This document shows positions 1 through 11,617 of a DNA stretch of 64,000 bases, piece after piece. A program made the position numbers and the translations under genes. Origin of the DNA: Haematococcus lacustris (lineage: Eukaryota > Chlorophyta > Chlorophyceae > Chlamydomonadales > Haematococcaceae); the NCBI GenBank assembly GCA_030144725.1, contig JASKMD010000012.1:4497387-4561386 (forward strand), in the 5' to 3' direction. A model generated the notes under the pieces. It did not search any database, had not been told where the DNA came from, and worked only from the letters and a program-made list of their open reading frames with translations. Each line of letters opens with the position of its first letter. Position 1 is the first letter of the stretch.

Positions 1-280
1 TCCCCAGCCGCACGCCTGCCGACCGCCTTGAGCAGCGCCACATTGCCGCAACCACTTGCCGATCCGACGGCCTGTTATGGTTTGAATACCTCGATGATAC
101 CCAACAACAGGTCCCGACACATGGCGCCACCCAGTGAGTAACACATCAACAACGTGCACTGACTGGACCAAACAGTTGTCGAATGATATGGGTTATACCT
201 CCGCAACTGTCCTCAAAGACGGCTGTGTCATAATCCCTTCCCCGCCACCTGCCCTCGTCCTCACAGCCCACATTCACACA

Positions 281-3200
281 TCACTCAATCACTTTGGACA
301 CCACACCAGCTCCCACCGTCCGCGCGCTGTCGCGGATGGCAAACCGCAGACCGGCATCCATGCCAACTGGCAACTGCAACTCAATGGTGGCTCGGAAGTT
401 GTCGCCAGGCATCACCATCTGGACGCCCTGAAGAGTGACGCGACCTGCGGCGCCACCCGCAAGCCGCCGGTCAACAACAAGGCGTATGCACCCTGACCCA
501 AACGCACGAGCTGTGCACACATCTGCAGGCGGGCGTGCTGGATCAGTTGTGGTACTGGCGTGCATGCAAAGCGTCACTTCAAACCCACCAACGACATCGG
601 CTGTTCTAAAGAAGAATTGCGGGCTGTAGGTAGAGGTGAAGGGGCTGTGGCGCCCACCCTCTTCTTTGGTGAGTGCGTAGATCTCTGCCTCAAACTTCTG
701 CACAAACAAACGACACCACACAAGCATTTGCACACTGCAGGGAGGTCACTGATGCCCCGCACATGGCTCACACCCATGCGCCCATGCACCCCATCAAACC
801 TTGTATGTCTTGACACTGCCAGGCTTGCAGGCCACCTGGCCACGTACGATGTCTTCCCGCTTAAGCCCACGCAGCAGCAGACCCACGTTTTCTCCAGCTT
901 GCCCCTGAACATCACACAGCCCCAAGTGCAGGCTAGTGGCCACCCTAACAGGCCGGCAAGCAGGTGGATGGCCGGCCTGCAGACTGACCTGCAAAGAGCC
1001 TTACTATATGCCTGTGGCTGCCCGCCCTGTTCTGTCCACCCTGTCCTTCCCATGCCTTTTTACCTGGCTAGCTTATCCCTGGTTCTCTCCCCTCACTGCT
1101 TACCCCTGACTGACTAGACCTGCCCAGCCCAGCCCTCTGCCAAGAGCCCGGACCCACTTCAGCCCGACTAGACCGACCCCATCCATCCCAACCGCTAACC
1201 CCTGACCTGGCTCAGGGACTTCTTGAACATCTCCACCCCAGTTACAGTTGTCTTGATGGTGGGTTTGAGGCCCACCAGCTCAATATCATCCCCAGGCTTG
1301 ATGATCCCTGCAGCCAGAGCAGGACAGGGCAGCTGTGCCTTGCCTGCCATTGCAATGTGCAGGGACTACATCTGTACCCTGATGTCCCCTGCTGCCATTT
1401 GCTGCCGGCTGTGGCCGTTGCCTGTTGTTGCCTGCTGCTGGTTACTGCCGCAACCTTACCTGAGGGCAGGCTGCATAGCATGTGCTGCATAGTCAACTGC
1501 CTGCTGCCTGCTGCTTGCCACCTGAGGGGGCTGTTTACAAATCAGTCGCAACCACAACACAACATTTTGGACACTGCCTCACAGAGCAAATTACGAGTTT
1601 TCACCCCCCCCTCCCTTTGTCACACCTCACTATCACACTGTCACACTGCCCAGCTGATCTGATCTAATCTGCTGAGCTGACCCAGGCTCAGCTTATGGCA
1701 GTGATCAGCCCATCCTATCATCCTATCAGGCCCGCCCACCCACCTTTCTCAATCCGCCCAGTGGCCACCGTGCCCCTGCCGGCAATGCTGAAGGTGTCCT
1801 CTATTGACATGGAGAAGGGCAGGTCCAGGCTGCGCTGGGGCAGTGGGATGTAGGTGTCCACCGCCCGCATCAGCTTCAGGATGGACTCACGGCCAAGCTC
1901 CGGCTTCTCCCCCTTCATGGCACACAGGGCCGAGCCGCGGATGATGGGGATGTCATCGCCCGGGTACCTGGGAGGGGGCTGCCAGGGGTCAGGCTACGGA
2001 GCGCAAGGAGGCTAGGCACCGTGTGTGAGTGCCACACCACACAGTCACACCACACAGGCCGTGCATATGTGCGTGCCCGCACTCCCTGGCGGGCACACAC
2101 AATCTGACGCATTGGTCTAACAGTCAACGCTTCCCGATGCCTAGCTGCCCAGCTGACATGTGGACGGCTCCTCTCACTGCCCAGAACACTGCAGCAACCC
2201 TAGCCGTCTCATCTCGCTGCCGTCCCATTGCGCTGCCTTCCCACCAGTTCCTGTTCAGCACAACCTGCCTGCCTACCCGCATCGTGCCTGTCTACTTGCC
2301 TGTTAACGTGCTCCCATGCCTCATTGCTGGATGTGCCATGCTCCCATGCCGGAAGCCTTGCGCCTGTAATCCCTGCAACAGGGAGCCTAGTCACAGCAGC
2401 CAACCCCAGCAGCCCCACCAGCCCCTAGCCCGCCCCCCATGCTGCTCGCTAACCAGCACCTACTTGTAGAAACTGAGCAGCTCACGAACCTCCATCTCTA
2501 CAAGGTCAAGTAACTCTGGGTCTTCCACTGTATCACACTTGTTGAGGAAGACCACCAGAGAAGGCACGCCCACCTGCATGGCACATGGCATGCAACCTTG
2601 CACATTCGAAGCAAGCCCGCATCAAGTCATGAGTCATGGTCATTACATTGCACTCACTCTTCAGTGTTGCACACATACTCGTGAACACAATGCATGCATG
2701 AGCATGTACACGACCAGGGTTGGAATCATAGATGTGGGTGTGCAGCGTGGCCTGAACTGCTGCTTGAGACCTCTGCATGCATCCTCCCTGCCGCTGCTAG
2801 AACTTCAAGGTTACAACAGCCTGCTGGACATACCTGCTTAGCCAGCAGGATGTGCTCTCTTGTTTGTGGCATGGGCCCATCAGCTGCTGACACCACCAGC
2901 ACAGCACCGTCCATCTGCAGCTCACCACAGGGGAGGACACACCTCTGCCTCTGTCCCCCAGCCATGACAAGCATGCAGCGGAGCGCAGCATCCAAGCGTG
3001 CCAGGGCCATGCTAACGCCTTGGTATGGCACAGCTATGGTCTCAGCTGCAGTCAGGCAGCCAATTAGAAATCCAGGCTGCAGGCCCATGCCCTTGAACAT
3101 GGTGGCATGGCGACATGGCCACCGGCCTCAGCAGCACGCCATAGTCGCTGCGGCTAGGGCTCTGCTGCCACCCTCCCACCCGCGAGCCTCTTCAATGGCT

Positions 3201-4774
3201 GCTGCCTGGCCTGGCTCCTGCTGTCAGTCACCTGGCACTAGCCTCCGCCTCCTTACAGCCTGGCCTAGTTGAGATAGTAAGGAGGGTAGGCCTGCAGGTG
3301 GCAGCCTGCAGCTGGGGTAGGCATACTCACTGCACCCTCTTGCTTCCCCTGTGTGGCTGGTAAAGCATAGCCTGGGTTTTGACATGCTGCCACCTTTCTG
3401 TCTAAGCTGCTCATGCCCCTGTAGGAGCTGCGTCGTCATCATGAACAGATGTTTGTTGCATGTTGGTAGGAGGCGGCAGCATGGTGAAACCCCCTGCTTA
3501 GACGGTGTGAAGTGAGATGGTGTGAGGCAAGGTGCTGTGAAATGAGCTGTCAATCGCACTGACACAGTGCAAGGTGTTTGGCTGAGCGTCACGGCTGCCA
3601 CTGATGGCGTCACTGCCACCGCTGCTGACACTGCCACCACTGTCGCCCCTGCCATTGCTGCCTTTGTCACTAATGCTACGACAAAGTCTCTGCTTGAGTC
3701 ATGCAGTGACGCCCTGGTAGGAGTCTGGTGCTCCCAGCTGCTGGCTAGTGTGCCAGTATGCTGTGCTTGCAGCCTTATCAGAGCACTCAGCCATACCCTG
3801 CACCACTTGCTTCCCCCGTGATGAGCTGAGCTGAGCTGAGCTGAGCTGAGCTGAGCTGAGCTGAGCTGAGCTGAGCTGAGCTGAGCTGAGCTGAGCTGAG
3901 CTGAGGCGGTACCATTGTGGGCAGGCTCTGCACCTGCGCTGCGCCAGTAATCATGTTTTTGACATAGTCCGCATGGCCAGGGCAGTCCACATGGGCATAG
4001 TGCCGCTCCTCCGTCTGGTACTCCACTGCAGCCAGGGTGATGCAGCAGGCCATTAGATGTGGCTTGCATGAACTGGGCGCAGCTGCAAGTCAATGGGCCA
4101 GGCCCTTCCACCCACCATGGGCGGCATTAATGGTGATGCCTCTGGCACGCTCCTCAGGTGCCTGCACCAATAGCGCAGCATTGGCTGTCTGAAGATGGTT
4201 CCTGATGACGAAATCAATTAGATTTAACCCCTTTTAGAAACGATACCATCCAGCATGAGGCACCTCGAAGCTGCCCAATGATCGAGACCCCAGCACCTCA
4301 AGGATGCACCTTGTCAATTTGGTCGAAGGCTATTGCTTTCGTCGAGCCCCCTGTTTCTGCCAAGACCTGCACATACGGGATGCGCGCCACTATATGTTGC
4401 CGATGCTGCGGCCCTTGCAGACACTCGGCTTCGATGCTGCTTGCCTTCGTTATAGCTGCTGTCAAGGTAGTCTTGCCGTGGTCCACATGCCCGATTGTGC
4501 CCACATTGAGGTGTGGTTTAGTGCGCGAGTTGATGTCGTAGCTAAAGCATCTGAATGGCTGCGGGATGAAGCTGGTCGTGACAACTTGGGACAAGCTACA
4601 CACAGTGCGCAAGACGACCGGTTGCGCCCGGCATCGAGTGCCTTCTGGCAGCTGCGTGGGCTGAAGCACGTACCTTACGCTTACAGCTGGCACTGCGCGC
4701 TGCCAGCTTACTCCACTGCCCTGCAGCACGCTCGGCACCAGGCGGCGCAACAGGAACCCGGCTGCTACCTGCAT
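281..4774 (-). CDS. TUFM: Mitochondrial translation elongation factor Tu (nuclear gene, 11 exons)
   Basis: GTPase that delivers aminoacyl-tRNA to the mitochondrial ribosome. Exons in gene order: 4774-4445, 4366-4310, 4161-4116, 4025-3934, 2914-2834, 2573-2464, 1967-1744, 1307-1207, 904-800, 697-589, 444-281. They sum to 1419 nt (472 aa) and every junction is in phase. About 80 N-terminal residues are Arg/Ser/Val-rich and look like a transit peptide. GTPase motifs are GHVDHGKT (about residues 95-102), DCPGH (158-162) and NKCD (213-216). Domains 2 and 3 follow, ending in [13 protein letters not shown], which is close to plant mitochondrial EF-Tu. Intron 1 (4367-4444) begins GC rather than GT and is 78 nt with no stop, so retention would add 26 residues. 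Intron 4 holds a GAGCT array. The family is certain; the mitochondrial rather than plastid assignment rests on resemblance. Confidence 0.95.
3823..3905. repeat. (GAGCT)n pentanucleotide array
   Basis: About 16 near-perfect copies of a 5-bp unit inside intron 4 of the EF-Tu gene. Translated, it gives only an artificial AQLSS-type repeat. Confidence 0.95.
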
Positions 4775-5445
4775 GCTGTGCCCTTGGCAGCGGCAGACGC
4801 AGCCTGGACAATCCTAGCCTGACTTCGACGCTTGCTTAGGCATGGTCCCACATGTTCTTTTTTCTGGGCTAGGATTTGTTGCTTGGCTAAAACAAGTTTG
4901 ATCCCAACAGCCCTCATGTTTGGCTGTATCAAGCACGCTGGCGCAAACTACACGACCTGCCTGGTAAATGCCAGTACATTGCCTTGCTGCTGACAAACCT
5001 GGCGCGAGCACAAGCTGCAACGTGCACCAAGGCGCCTTGCAGACTTCTATGCACTTGACTGAGGCCGGGCACCTCCGCGCCTCAACAGCAGAACTCGCTA
5101 GGACCGCCGAAGGAATGGCATCACCCCTCGGCGTTGCCGCCACTTTCATGGCAGCCTGCCACCACCAGCCTCACAGCGCAAGCGTTCCCAGCCCCGCCCG
5201 CCCTTTCAAGCCCGGAAGCGCTCCCAGCCCCGCCCTCCCTCCCAGCCTGGAGCCCCAGCATGAGGGACCGGCAACAAGAAGACCAGTAGTGGCGGCAACG
5301 GCGGCAAGCTGCGCGGGTGAAGGCCCGTAAACTGCGGCGTGCCCCATGAAGGAAGCCACCATTGCTGCCACTCAACGCCAGCCAACCAGGTGTCTGACTC
5401 GGCTCACCCTTTGCTCTCCCCCCCCCCCCCCTCAGCACCTGGTCG
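4775..5445. other. Upstream region of EF-Tu, no gene recognised
   Basis: It contains short open frames on both strands, a Ser/Pro-biased stretch (about 5180-5260) and a C homopolymer at about 5419-5431. No frame shows a recognisable domain or a phase-consistent splice pattern. It presumably contains the EF-Tu promoter, but no motif is clear. Confidence 0.4.
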
Positions 5446-5603
5446 ATCATGATTAGGGAGCGGTTTTTGCTCGACTAGTGAGAAAACTAATCTCATTAGA
5501 TTAGTCCCGGCCGACAAACACACAGCCGACACGACCTAATGAGACGCGAGAACTAATGAGATCTCATGAGAACTAATGAGAAAAACCACTCCCTGATTAT
5601 GAT
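5446..5603. mobile_element. Small foldback (MITE-like) element, about 158 bp
   Basis: The left end, ATCATGATTAGGGAGCGG followed by TTTTT, is matched in inverted orientation by the right end with about three differences over 23 bp. The interior is rich in the palindromic words ACTAAT and CTCATTAG, so the whole stretch can fold back. There is no coding capacity and no clear target duplication. Confidence 0.5.
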
Positions 5604-5605
5604 TG

Positions 5606-5771
5606 TCTGACCTGACCTGACCTGACCTGACCTGACCTGACCTGACCTGACCTGACCTGACCTGACTTGACCTGACCTGACCTGACCTGACCTGACCTGA
5701 CCTGACCTGACCTGACCTGACCTGACCTGACCTGACCTGACCTGGCCTGACCTGACCTGACCTGACCTGAC
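5606..5771. repeat. (CCTGA)n pentanucleotide array
   Basis: About 33 copies of a 5-bp unit with a few single-base variants (for example ACTTGACC, CCTGGCC). The array abuts the small foldback element on its left and the TnpB/Fanzor-like relic on its right. Confidence 0.95.
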
Positions 5772-5800
5772 CGGGCTGCTTCAGCCAGGGTGGGTGGAAG

Positions 5801-6504
5801 GCGGGGGCGGTGCGGGAGGGGTGTCGCAAGGTGGTTGAGCAGCCCAGCAGGCCCAGCACGGATGACAGGCCAGACAGGCTGATGATCGTGGATGAGTTCC
5901 GCACCAGCCGTGTCAGCTCGTTCGTGCATGCTCGCCAGCCTTGTGAGCTGCACATGCCAAATGACCGGCCTAGGCCCGCAGAGTGGGTAACCCCAGCAGG
6001 CCAGGTCATCGAGCGGCTGGTGCGCCCAGCCTGGAGCCTGCGGCATGCTAAGGATGTGCGGGGCCTGAAGTGGTGCCATCAAGTGCAGCCAACCCCCCTC
6101 CCCCTCTTCTAGCTGAGCACCCCCCTGCCCAGGACCCCCCTGCCCCTGCCCAGGCCCTCCTTGCCCAGGAGCCACCTGCCCAGGAGCCACCCCCTCCCCC
6201 TGCCCAGGACCAGCCCCCCCTTGCTGCACCTGGCCCGGTCCCACCACCTCAGGCTCCCCTATGGGGCAGGTGGCTGGACCTGGACACCAACTGCTGCCTT
6301 CACTTCCAACGCATCAGGGAGAGCATGCAGCGCCCCCTGGAGCTGAGCCGCTATGAGGACTTGGAGGCTCTCTCCTCCATTGGCAAGGAGTACCAGCAGG
6401 GCTACAAGCGGGTCAATGACCGGCTGCCCAAGGGCAAGCAGAGGTTGCACCGGGCTGCTAAGTACCGGCGGGGTATTGATGGCCGGGCCCGCAACAATGA
6501 ATAG
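5801..6504 (+). pseudogene. TnpB/Fanzor-like nuclease relic, subfamily 1, C-terminal part
   Basis: Two overlapping frames together read like the C-terminal end of a eukaryotic TnpB homologue. The first (5810-6112) contains LMIVDEFRTSRVSS and ends near RGLKWC. The second (to 6504) has a Pro/Gln-rich linker and then WGRWLDLDTNCCLHFQRI. The order 'VDE.RTS' - 'RGL..C' - 'RD.N..LN' resembles the region around the zinc ribbon and the RuvC-III motif (D-R-D-x-N-A-A-x-N). A frame change at about 6080-6115 (frameshift or missed intron) and loss of the zinc-ribbon cysteines argue for decay. The basic tail ends GRARNNE. The family assignment is inference from motif order. Confidence 0.55.
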
Positions 6505-6720
6505 GGCTTAGTGGTTTACACAGGCTAATAGCCTTAAAAAAGCAGTAAGCTGTTAGTTTGATGAGGTGCCTCGTGGTCTAGGGGGAAAGAGTGCCACCGG
6601 TGTGGGGTTTATAGTTATCAAGGGTGCGGCCGAGGATGCTTCAACTTGATGGGAGTAGCTTAGCGACATTACCCATGTTGTTCCCTGTTGAACGAGTTTT
6701 GTTTGGCTGGCCGTAAGGCC
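6505..6720 (+). repeat. 3' tail of subfamily-1 TnpB/Fanzor-like element
   Basis: Non-coding sequence directly after the relic's stop codon. Diverged copies recur at 22205-22410 (+) and, on the minus strand, split between 24597-24695 and 22655-22735. Shared words include GTGGTCTAGGGGGAA, GAGGATGCTTCAAC and GAGTAGCT. It marks the 3' end of the mobile unit. Confidence 0.7.
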
Positions 6721-6956
6721 ATGGGCTGCCTGTGTGTGGAGGGGGTACCAGGGGGCACCATGTCAGGCCCCTTACTTGCTTGCCCTTCATCTTGCTCCAG
6801 GCTGGGTGCTTTAGCTAATGGTCCACTTGCCCTGCTGGGGGTTCCCAGCCCCTATATAACAGTTTGCCTGTATAACACAGGATGTAGGCTACGTTAACGC
6901 AACCTGCTGACATGTGTGACGCAACCTGCTGAAACGTGTGAGGGCACCTGGTCCTT

Positions 6957-7611
6957 GCTCACTAAACATCGTCCAGGCGCACCCCTGCTCCTTGCGGGTA
7001 GAACCTGAGCTCACCCCCATGGAAGCCCCACTCCCGCCCATGAGCAGTCTCCTGGCCGTTGTACAGTATCTCAACTACGCTGATCCATGACAGGTCCATA
7101 AGAGCCCACATGTTCATGACACCCAAGCCATGCTGCTTCACCCAGGTGCTCCATCACCCAATGGCGTGCACAAGCCAGACCTGCGTGAGGTGTCTTTCCA
7201 CCACCTTCATCATAAACCCTGCAGGCAACATGTGGCCGATGGAAGAAAGCGTTGTAGAATTCACGCATTAAGGGTTGTGTTGTGTCAAGATGGCGAATGT
7301 CTCCCACACCAAATGGGCACCGTCCCCTACACCATTGCCTGATCCCTGTGACAGGGGTAGGTACCAGGGATAGCATTGGTGTGACGAGCGTGAGGGGTAG
7401 CGTGAAGGATTTCGTGCCTGCCTAGGCCATCCTGCATGCCTGATCCCGCACCGATTCCCACATAAACCTTGCACACGGGGTCCCAAGTTAGCAGCCAATC
7501 AGCCACCCCTTGTGGCACTGCTGGTCCTGCTTCTTGCCAAGGTTGCCTGGCATATTGATGCCAAATGATCAGCACTTCTCCAGCAGCTGCTGCACGCATC
7601 TCGCAAAGCAC
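6957..7611 (-). pseudogene. Decayed protein-coding sequence, family not recognised
   Basis: Three minus-strand frames follow one another with shifts and look coding rather than random. The first (from 7611) contains ADWLLTWDPVCKVYVG. The second contains FYNAFFHRPHVACRVYDEG and GCHEHVGSYGPVM. The third reads VEILYNGQETAHGREWGF and ends at a stop near 6957. At least two frameshifts separate them, near 7270-7300 and near 7075. I do not recognise the family; a transposon-derived gene is likely given the surroundings. Confidence 0.4.
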
Positions 7612-7938
7612 TGCATGATCAGCACTGGGGCTGGTGTCCCGGTCCAGCTGAGTAGGGAGGGCTGCCGGCCAGGCAGGCCGAGGGCCTCATGGTGGCATCA
7701 CGTCAGGCTCCGCACCCGCCCACCATGCTCCCCGCTCTAGGGCACAGCAAGCGGTGGGTGCCATCGTCAAGCTTGTGACATTCCCTCCTGGGGCCAAGCG
7801 GGCCCGTCTAGCCTTGCTTGGTCCGGGTTGGGCTGGATAATCCTGATGACCTCTCAGGGCTGGAAGGCTGAGCACCGCTGAGCCGGGCCTGCTTGTATGA
7901 GGGCACCTCCTGCCAGGGTCCTGTCAGGGTCGAGGTGA
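7612..7938. other. Region between a decayed ORF and the IFT43 3' end
   Basis: It presumably includes the IFT43 3' untranslated region. Short minus-strand frames with no recognisable domain are present. No polyadenylation signal of the algal TGTAA type was seen on the minus strand here. Confidence 0.35.
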
Positions 7939-9586
7939 TTACTGGAACTCTACAATGGGCTCTGGCTCTGACACCACCCCCTTCTCCTTCTCTCTGTTCA
8001 GCTCTGAAGCCACGCCGGCCAGCAGCATGTCTGGGTCCCACACCTCATCAGGCTCGTGAACCTGCATGGCATGCATATGCTGGCATGCATGATTTGAATG
8101 GCATGCGCAGGAATGATACACTGGTTTACATGTGCTTTGATGCCGGCAGCCTGTGGATGTGTTTGAGATTGTGTTTGAGAGTGGCAAAGCTGGCAGCACG
8201 CTGTGCTCACCTGCTCTGATGAGCACAGCACCGAGGTGAGCATGGTGAGGTCCACATCCCTGTCAGTGTTGCCAGGCAGGTTGAAGTGGCCCTCCTCCTC
8301 CAGCTCTTCAATGCCCTGCACCTTGTTGGTGCGCACCCTGGGCGCTTCAGCCACCTGCACACCGCAATGCGGCAGAGCCCACCATGAAAGTTGCAAGCAT
8401 GCCCAGTGGACGCTACTCCCTGCACGCTGGTGTGTCTCCACACAGTCTCGCCTCTTGGTTGTTTGGCTTTGCTATGTGGCTTCCTCAGGAGCAGCAGCCA
8501 GGCAGGTGGTGCGGCGCACTGCAGCCTGCTACATGTCCATGGCCTTGCAGTGTGCATCAGCAACACACAAGCAGTCTTGATTGTGCCAGTTATGGTGTGG
8601 GAACTGCTGCTGTTTCCATTGCTGATGCTGGTGCTGCCTGTGCAGTGCTGCCGACCTATAGTCTGTAACTAAGTGCCAGTGATGCCATAAATACAAGGGC
8701 TGAGCTGCAGGTACCTGTCCAGCCAAGGGTGGGGCTGGGCAGAGCTGACGGGCATGGGGTGACAGTGTTGAGGGCTGAGCTGTCGGGGTCAGGGTGCTGC
8801 ACTCTGATCCCAGCTAGACATGGCAAGCGCTACCCAGATGCCTGGCAGCTTAACAGTTTGACTTCCACCAACCGCGGAAACAGTTGAAGGCAGGTGACCC
8901 CAGCCAAGCCAAGGTCGCTAAGCAAAGCAGGCCGGCTACACAGCACAGCATGCCTCACCACACGAGTCAGGTCCTCCTTGCCCTCCTCTTCAAGCTCTGG
9001 GATGTCCATGATGTCTGCCACAATAGCCCGCTCATCGTATTTGCTTTTCACCCGGGCTGCCTGCTCCTTTTCCTGCAGCTCTTGTTCTTGCTTACGCCGG
9101 GACACCCCCACGTACTTCTTGTCCCCAGACACTGATACAGAGCTGGGCTGAGCTGGCGCACTGTCATCAGTGTCAAAGCCTCCCTGAAAACCTAGCTGCC
9201 GTGTCCCGGGTGGGGGAGGTTTTGGGGTTGCAGAATCCTCCTCCTCTTCCACCGGCCCCCCACGAGATCTTGAGCTCTCCGATGGCTGGAGGGAAGGGCC
9301 TTGTGCCTGAGGCGGCGGGTCCTGCACAATCTCCTGCAGGCAAGGGGTCCTGCACAAATGGGGGTACTACATGTCATATTGCATTTAGGTGGTCGAAGCT
9401 CTCGTGGTAGTGCAGAAGACACACCTGATCACCTGCCTCGCCCCGCTTTGCTCTGCGCCCGGCCCTTGCGGCCTGTCGCACAAAATCAAACAGCAAAATG
9501 GAGCGACCAGTGTACGTCGAACGATCGTTAAGCTGAAATGGTCTATACCGGGCGCGTACCTTCAATTGCCCTTCCGAATCCTCCAT
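7939..9586 (-). CDS. IFT43: Intraflagellar transport protein 43 (IFT-A complex)
   Basis: IFT43 is a small subunit of the retrograde IFT-A complex of cilia and flagella. Exons in gene order: 9586-9425, 9333-8959, 8354-8211, 8061-7939. They total 804 nt (267 aa) with every intron in phase 0. The conserved block spans exons 2-4: [19 protein letters not shown], then [20 protein letters not shown] and [19 protein letters not shown], then [14 protein letters not shown]. This matches the C-terminal IFT43 domain as I know it from Chlamydomonas. The N-terminus is charged and low in complexity, with AGRRAKR near residue 45. The gene implies a ciliated alga. It is divergently paired with the MiaB gene. 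Confidence 0.9.
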
Positions 9587-9775
9587 TTCCTATTGCAAGG
9601 TACTGGCGCTAGCACCAGATAGAAGGATGCTTGTCGGGTGCTTGGAACAATCGGCGCTGGCGAGTTTCAGCGGTTGAGGTCGTTGGATATTTTGGACGCG
9701 GGCGTAACTAAACACAGTGCAAGTCTAGGGCTAGTAGTGGTGCCTTTGTCAAGGGTACCACGGATTCACACTGGA
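9587..9775. promoter_or_regulatory. Shared intergenic region between IFT43 (-) and MiaB (+)
   Basis: Only 189 bp separate the proposed start codons of two divergent genes, so both core promoters probably lie here. No TATA box or X-box-like motif is obvious. If the MiaB start were the in-frame ATG at 9638, the gap would shrink to about 50 bp. Confidence 0.5.
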
Positions 9776-10133
9776 ATGCTGAGTGATGCTTGCCTGCGCC
9801 AGATGCGCGCCTGCGCCCAAGTCCATCTCGCACCAGGGAAAGCACTTGCCTCATCAATAACTCCGCGAAGCCTTCAATGTTGCAAAGCCGCCGTGTCAAG
9901 CCCGTCTGGAGCTGTTGCGGTGCTTAGTGACGATGCATTCTGTGGCCTGGAAGGTAAGGTGCGCAAGACTACAGACATGCAAGCAAGGCGCAAAGCCTGT
10001 GTGTGGTGTGCATGCAGGCTCTGTGCTACGACGTGAGGCACCTGCAAACGTGCCCAAGAACGGCAAGAGGTACCACATACACACATTCGGTTGCCAGGTA
10101 TGCTGTTGTACAGTGTCCAGCGTCAGCAACACT

Positions 10134-10168
<35 letters not shown>

Positions 10169-11533
10169 TGGGAGCAGGGGACTGGTGCGTGTAGTTGGTG
10201 CTAATTTAGTTGCTTGTTTTGATCATGTGTGGCGTTGAACTCAGATGAACATGGCTGACAGCGAGCGCATGGCTGGGTGTCTTGAAACAGCCGGTTATGA
10301 GTGCGTAGAGGATGCTAACCATGCGGATGTGCTAATCTACAACACTTGCTCTATTCGTGAGAAAGCCGAGCTCAAAGTTTATAGTGCGCTTGGGAAGCAG
10401 GTGAGACGACATCAGTCACTGTCAACAGGAAAGTCAGACCCATGCAAGCCAGCATATGTGGACTTGGCCAGCTGTTAGTGCACAACAACCAATGTAATGG
10501 GTCACACACACAGATAGGCCACAGTCTGAACACATGTTCCTAGGCTGGGGAACAGGTGTGTGCATGCTCGTGGGTTTGGCCGTACCATGTGGTCAACATT
10601 ATTCCATCGTTCCTTGGCCAGGCTAGGGCCAGCAATGTCACCCTAAAGTGACATGAAACATGTCATGTGTGGCGTAGGCGAAACGCAAGCGCACGGCAGG
10701 CACCGAGCTGAAGGTGGTGGTGGCTGGCTGTGTGGCCCAGCAGGAGGGGGCGGCCATGCTGCGCAGGGTGCCTGAGGTGGACATAGTGATGGGTGCGTCA
10801 TGCCTGGCTGAGGGGATGGGTCGGGCTGGGTGAGCTTGAGCTGGGGGAGCTTGGGCTGAGGGGCTGGGCAAGGCTGGCTGCCTCCTGAGCTGAGGGTGGG
10901 GCAAGGATGGCTACCTCTCAAGCCTGTGTTTGCCTGGCGGCAGTGCTCCGCGGGGTCGTCAGGCTACTAGGGTGTGCTGGCATGCCTGCCAGGCCTGGTC
11001 TGAATTGTGTAGCAGATGTGTCTGCCACAATATCTCCCTCACTCCCTCTCTTTCAGTCCTTTGGGCATGTCTGCAGCCCAGCAGCATTGTCTGAAACAGC
11101 ATTGTCTTGAAAAGGGGCCCATACTGGTGCTTTCAGCTTTAAGCTACTCATGTGCCTGAATAGTGCCTGAATAGCCAGACCTGCCTGGCGTTGGTGATGT
11201 GGCTGCTGTGCCTCGTCTGCCTGGGTCCTGCTTGCACCACAGGTCCGCAATATGCAAACCGCATATTGGAGTTGCTTGAGCGAGCTGAGTCCAGCCAGGT
11301 CAGCAGCTAGGCAGCAACCAGCTGGGCAGAAAATAGGGGGCAGGCAGGGAGGGGGTGCTCTCAGGAGCTCACGCTCCCAGCACCCCCTGGGTCGCGCTCA
11401 GGCTAGCGAGAGGGTCTAGCACACAAAGCGCTCTGGAACTAGCCCTTTTTTACCCCCTGTCCCTCAGCCCCTGCCTATCTGTTGCTTGCATGTCTGTGGC
11501 CTGCCTGCCCATTGCCTGCTCGCCAAGTTGCCG

Positions 11534-11617
<84 letters not shown>

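Noticed and set aside
3224..4111. 295-codon minus-strand frame over the GAGCT array
   Set aside because: It reads through introns 3 and 4 of EF-Tu in a different frame from exons 3 and 4.
5536..6247. Long minus-strand frames reading Ser-Gly-Gln-Val-Arg repeats
   Set aside because: They are translations of the CCTGA array, which stays open in several frames.
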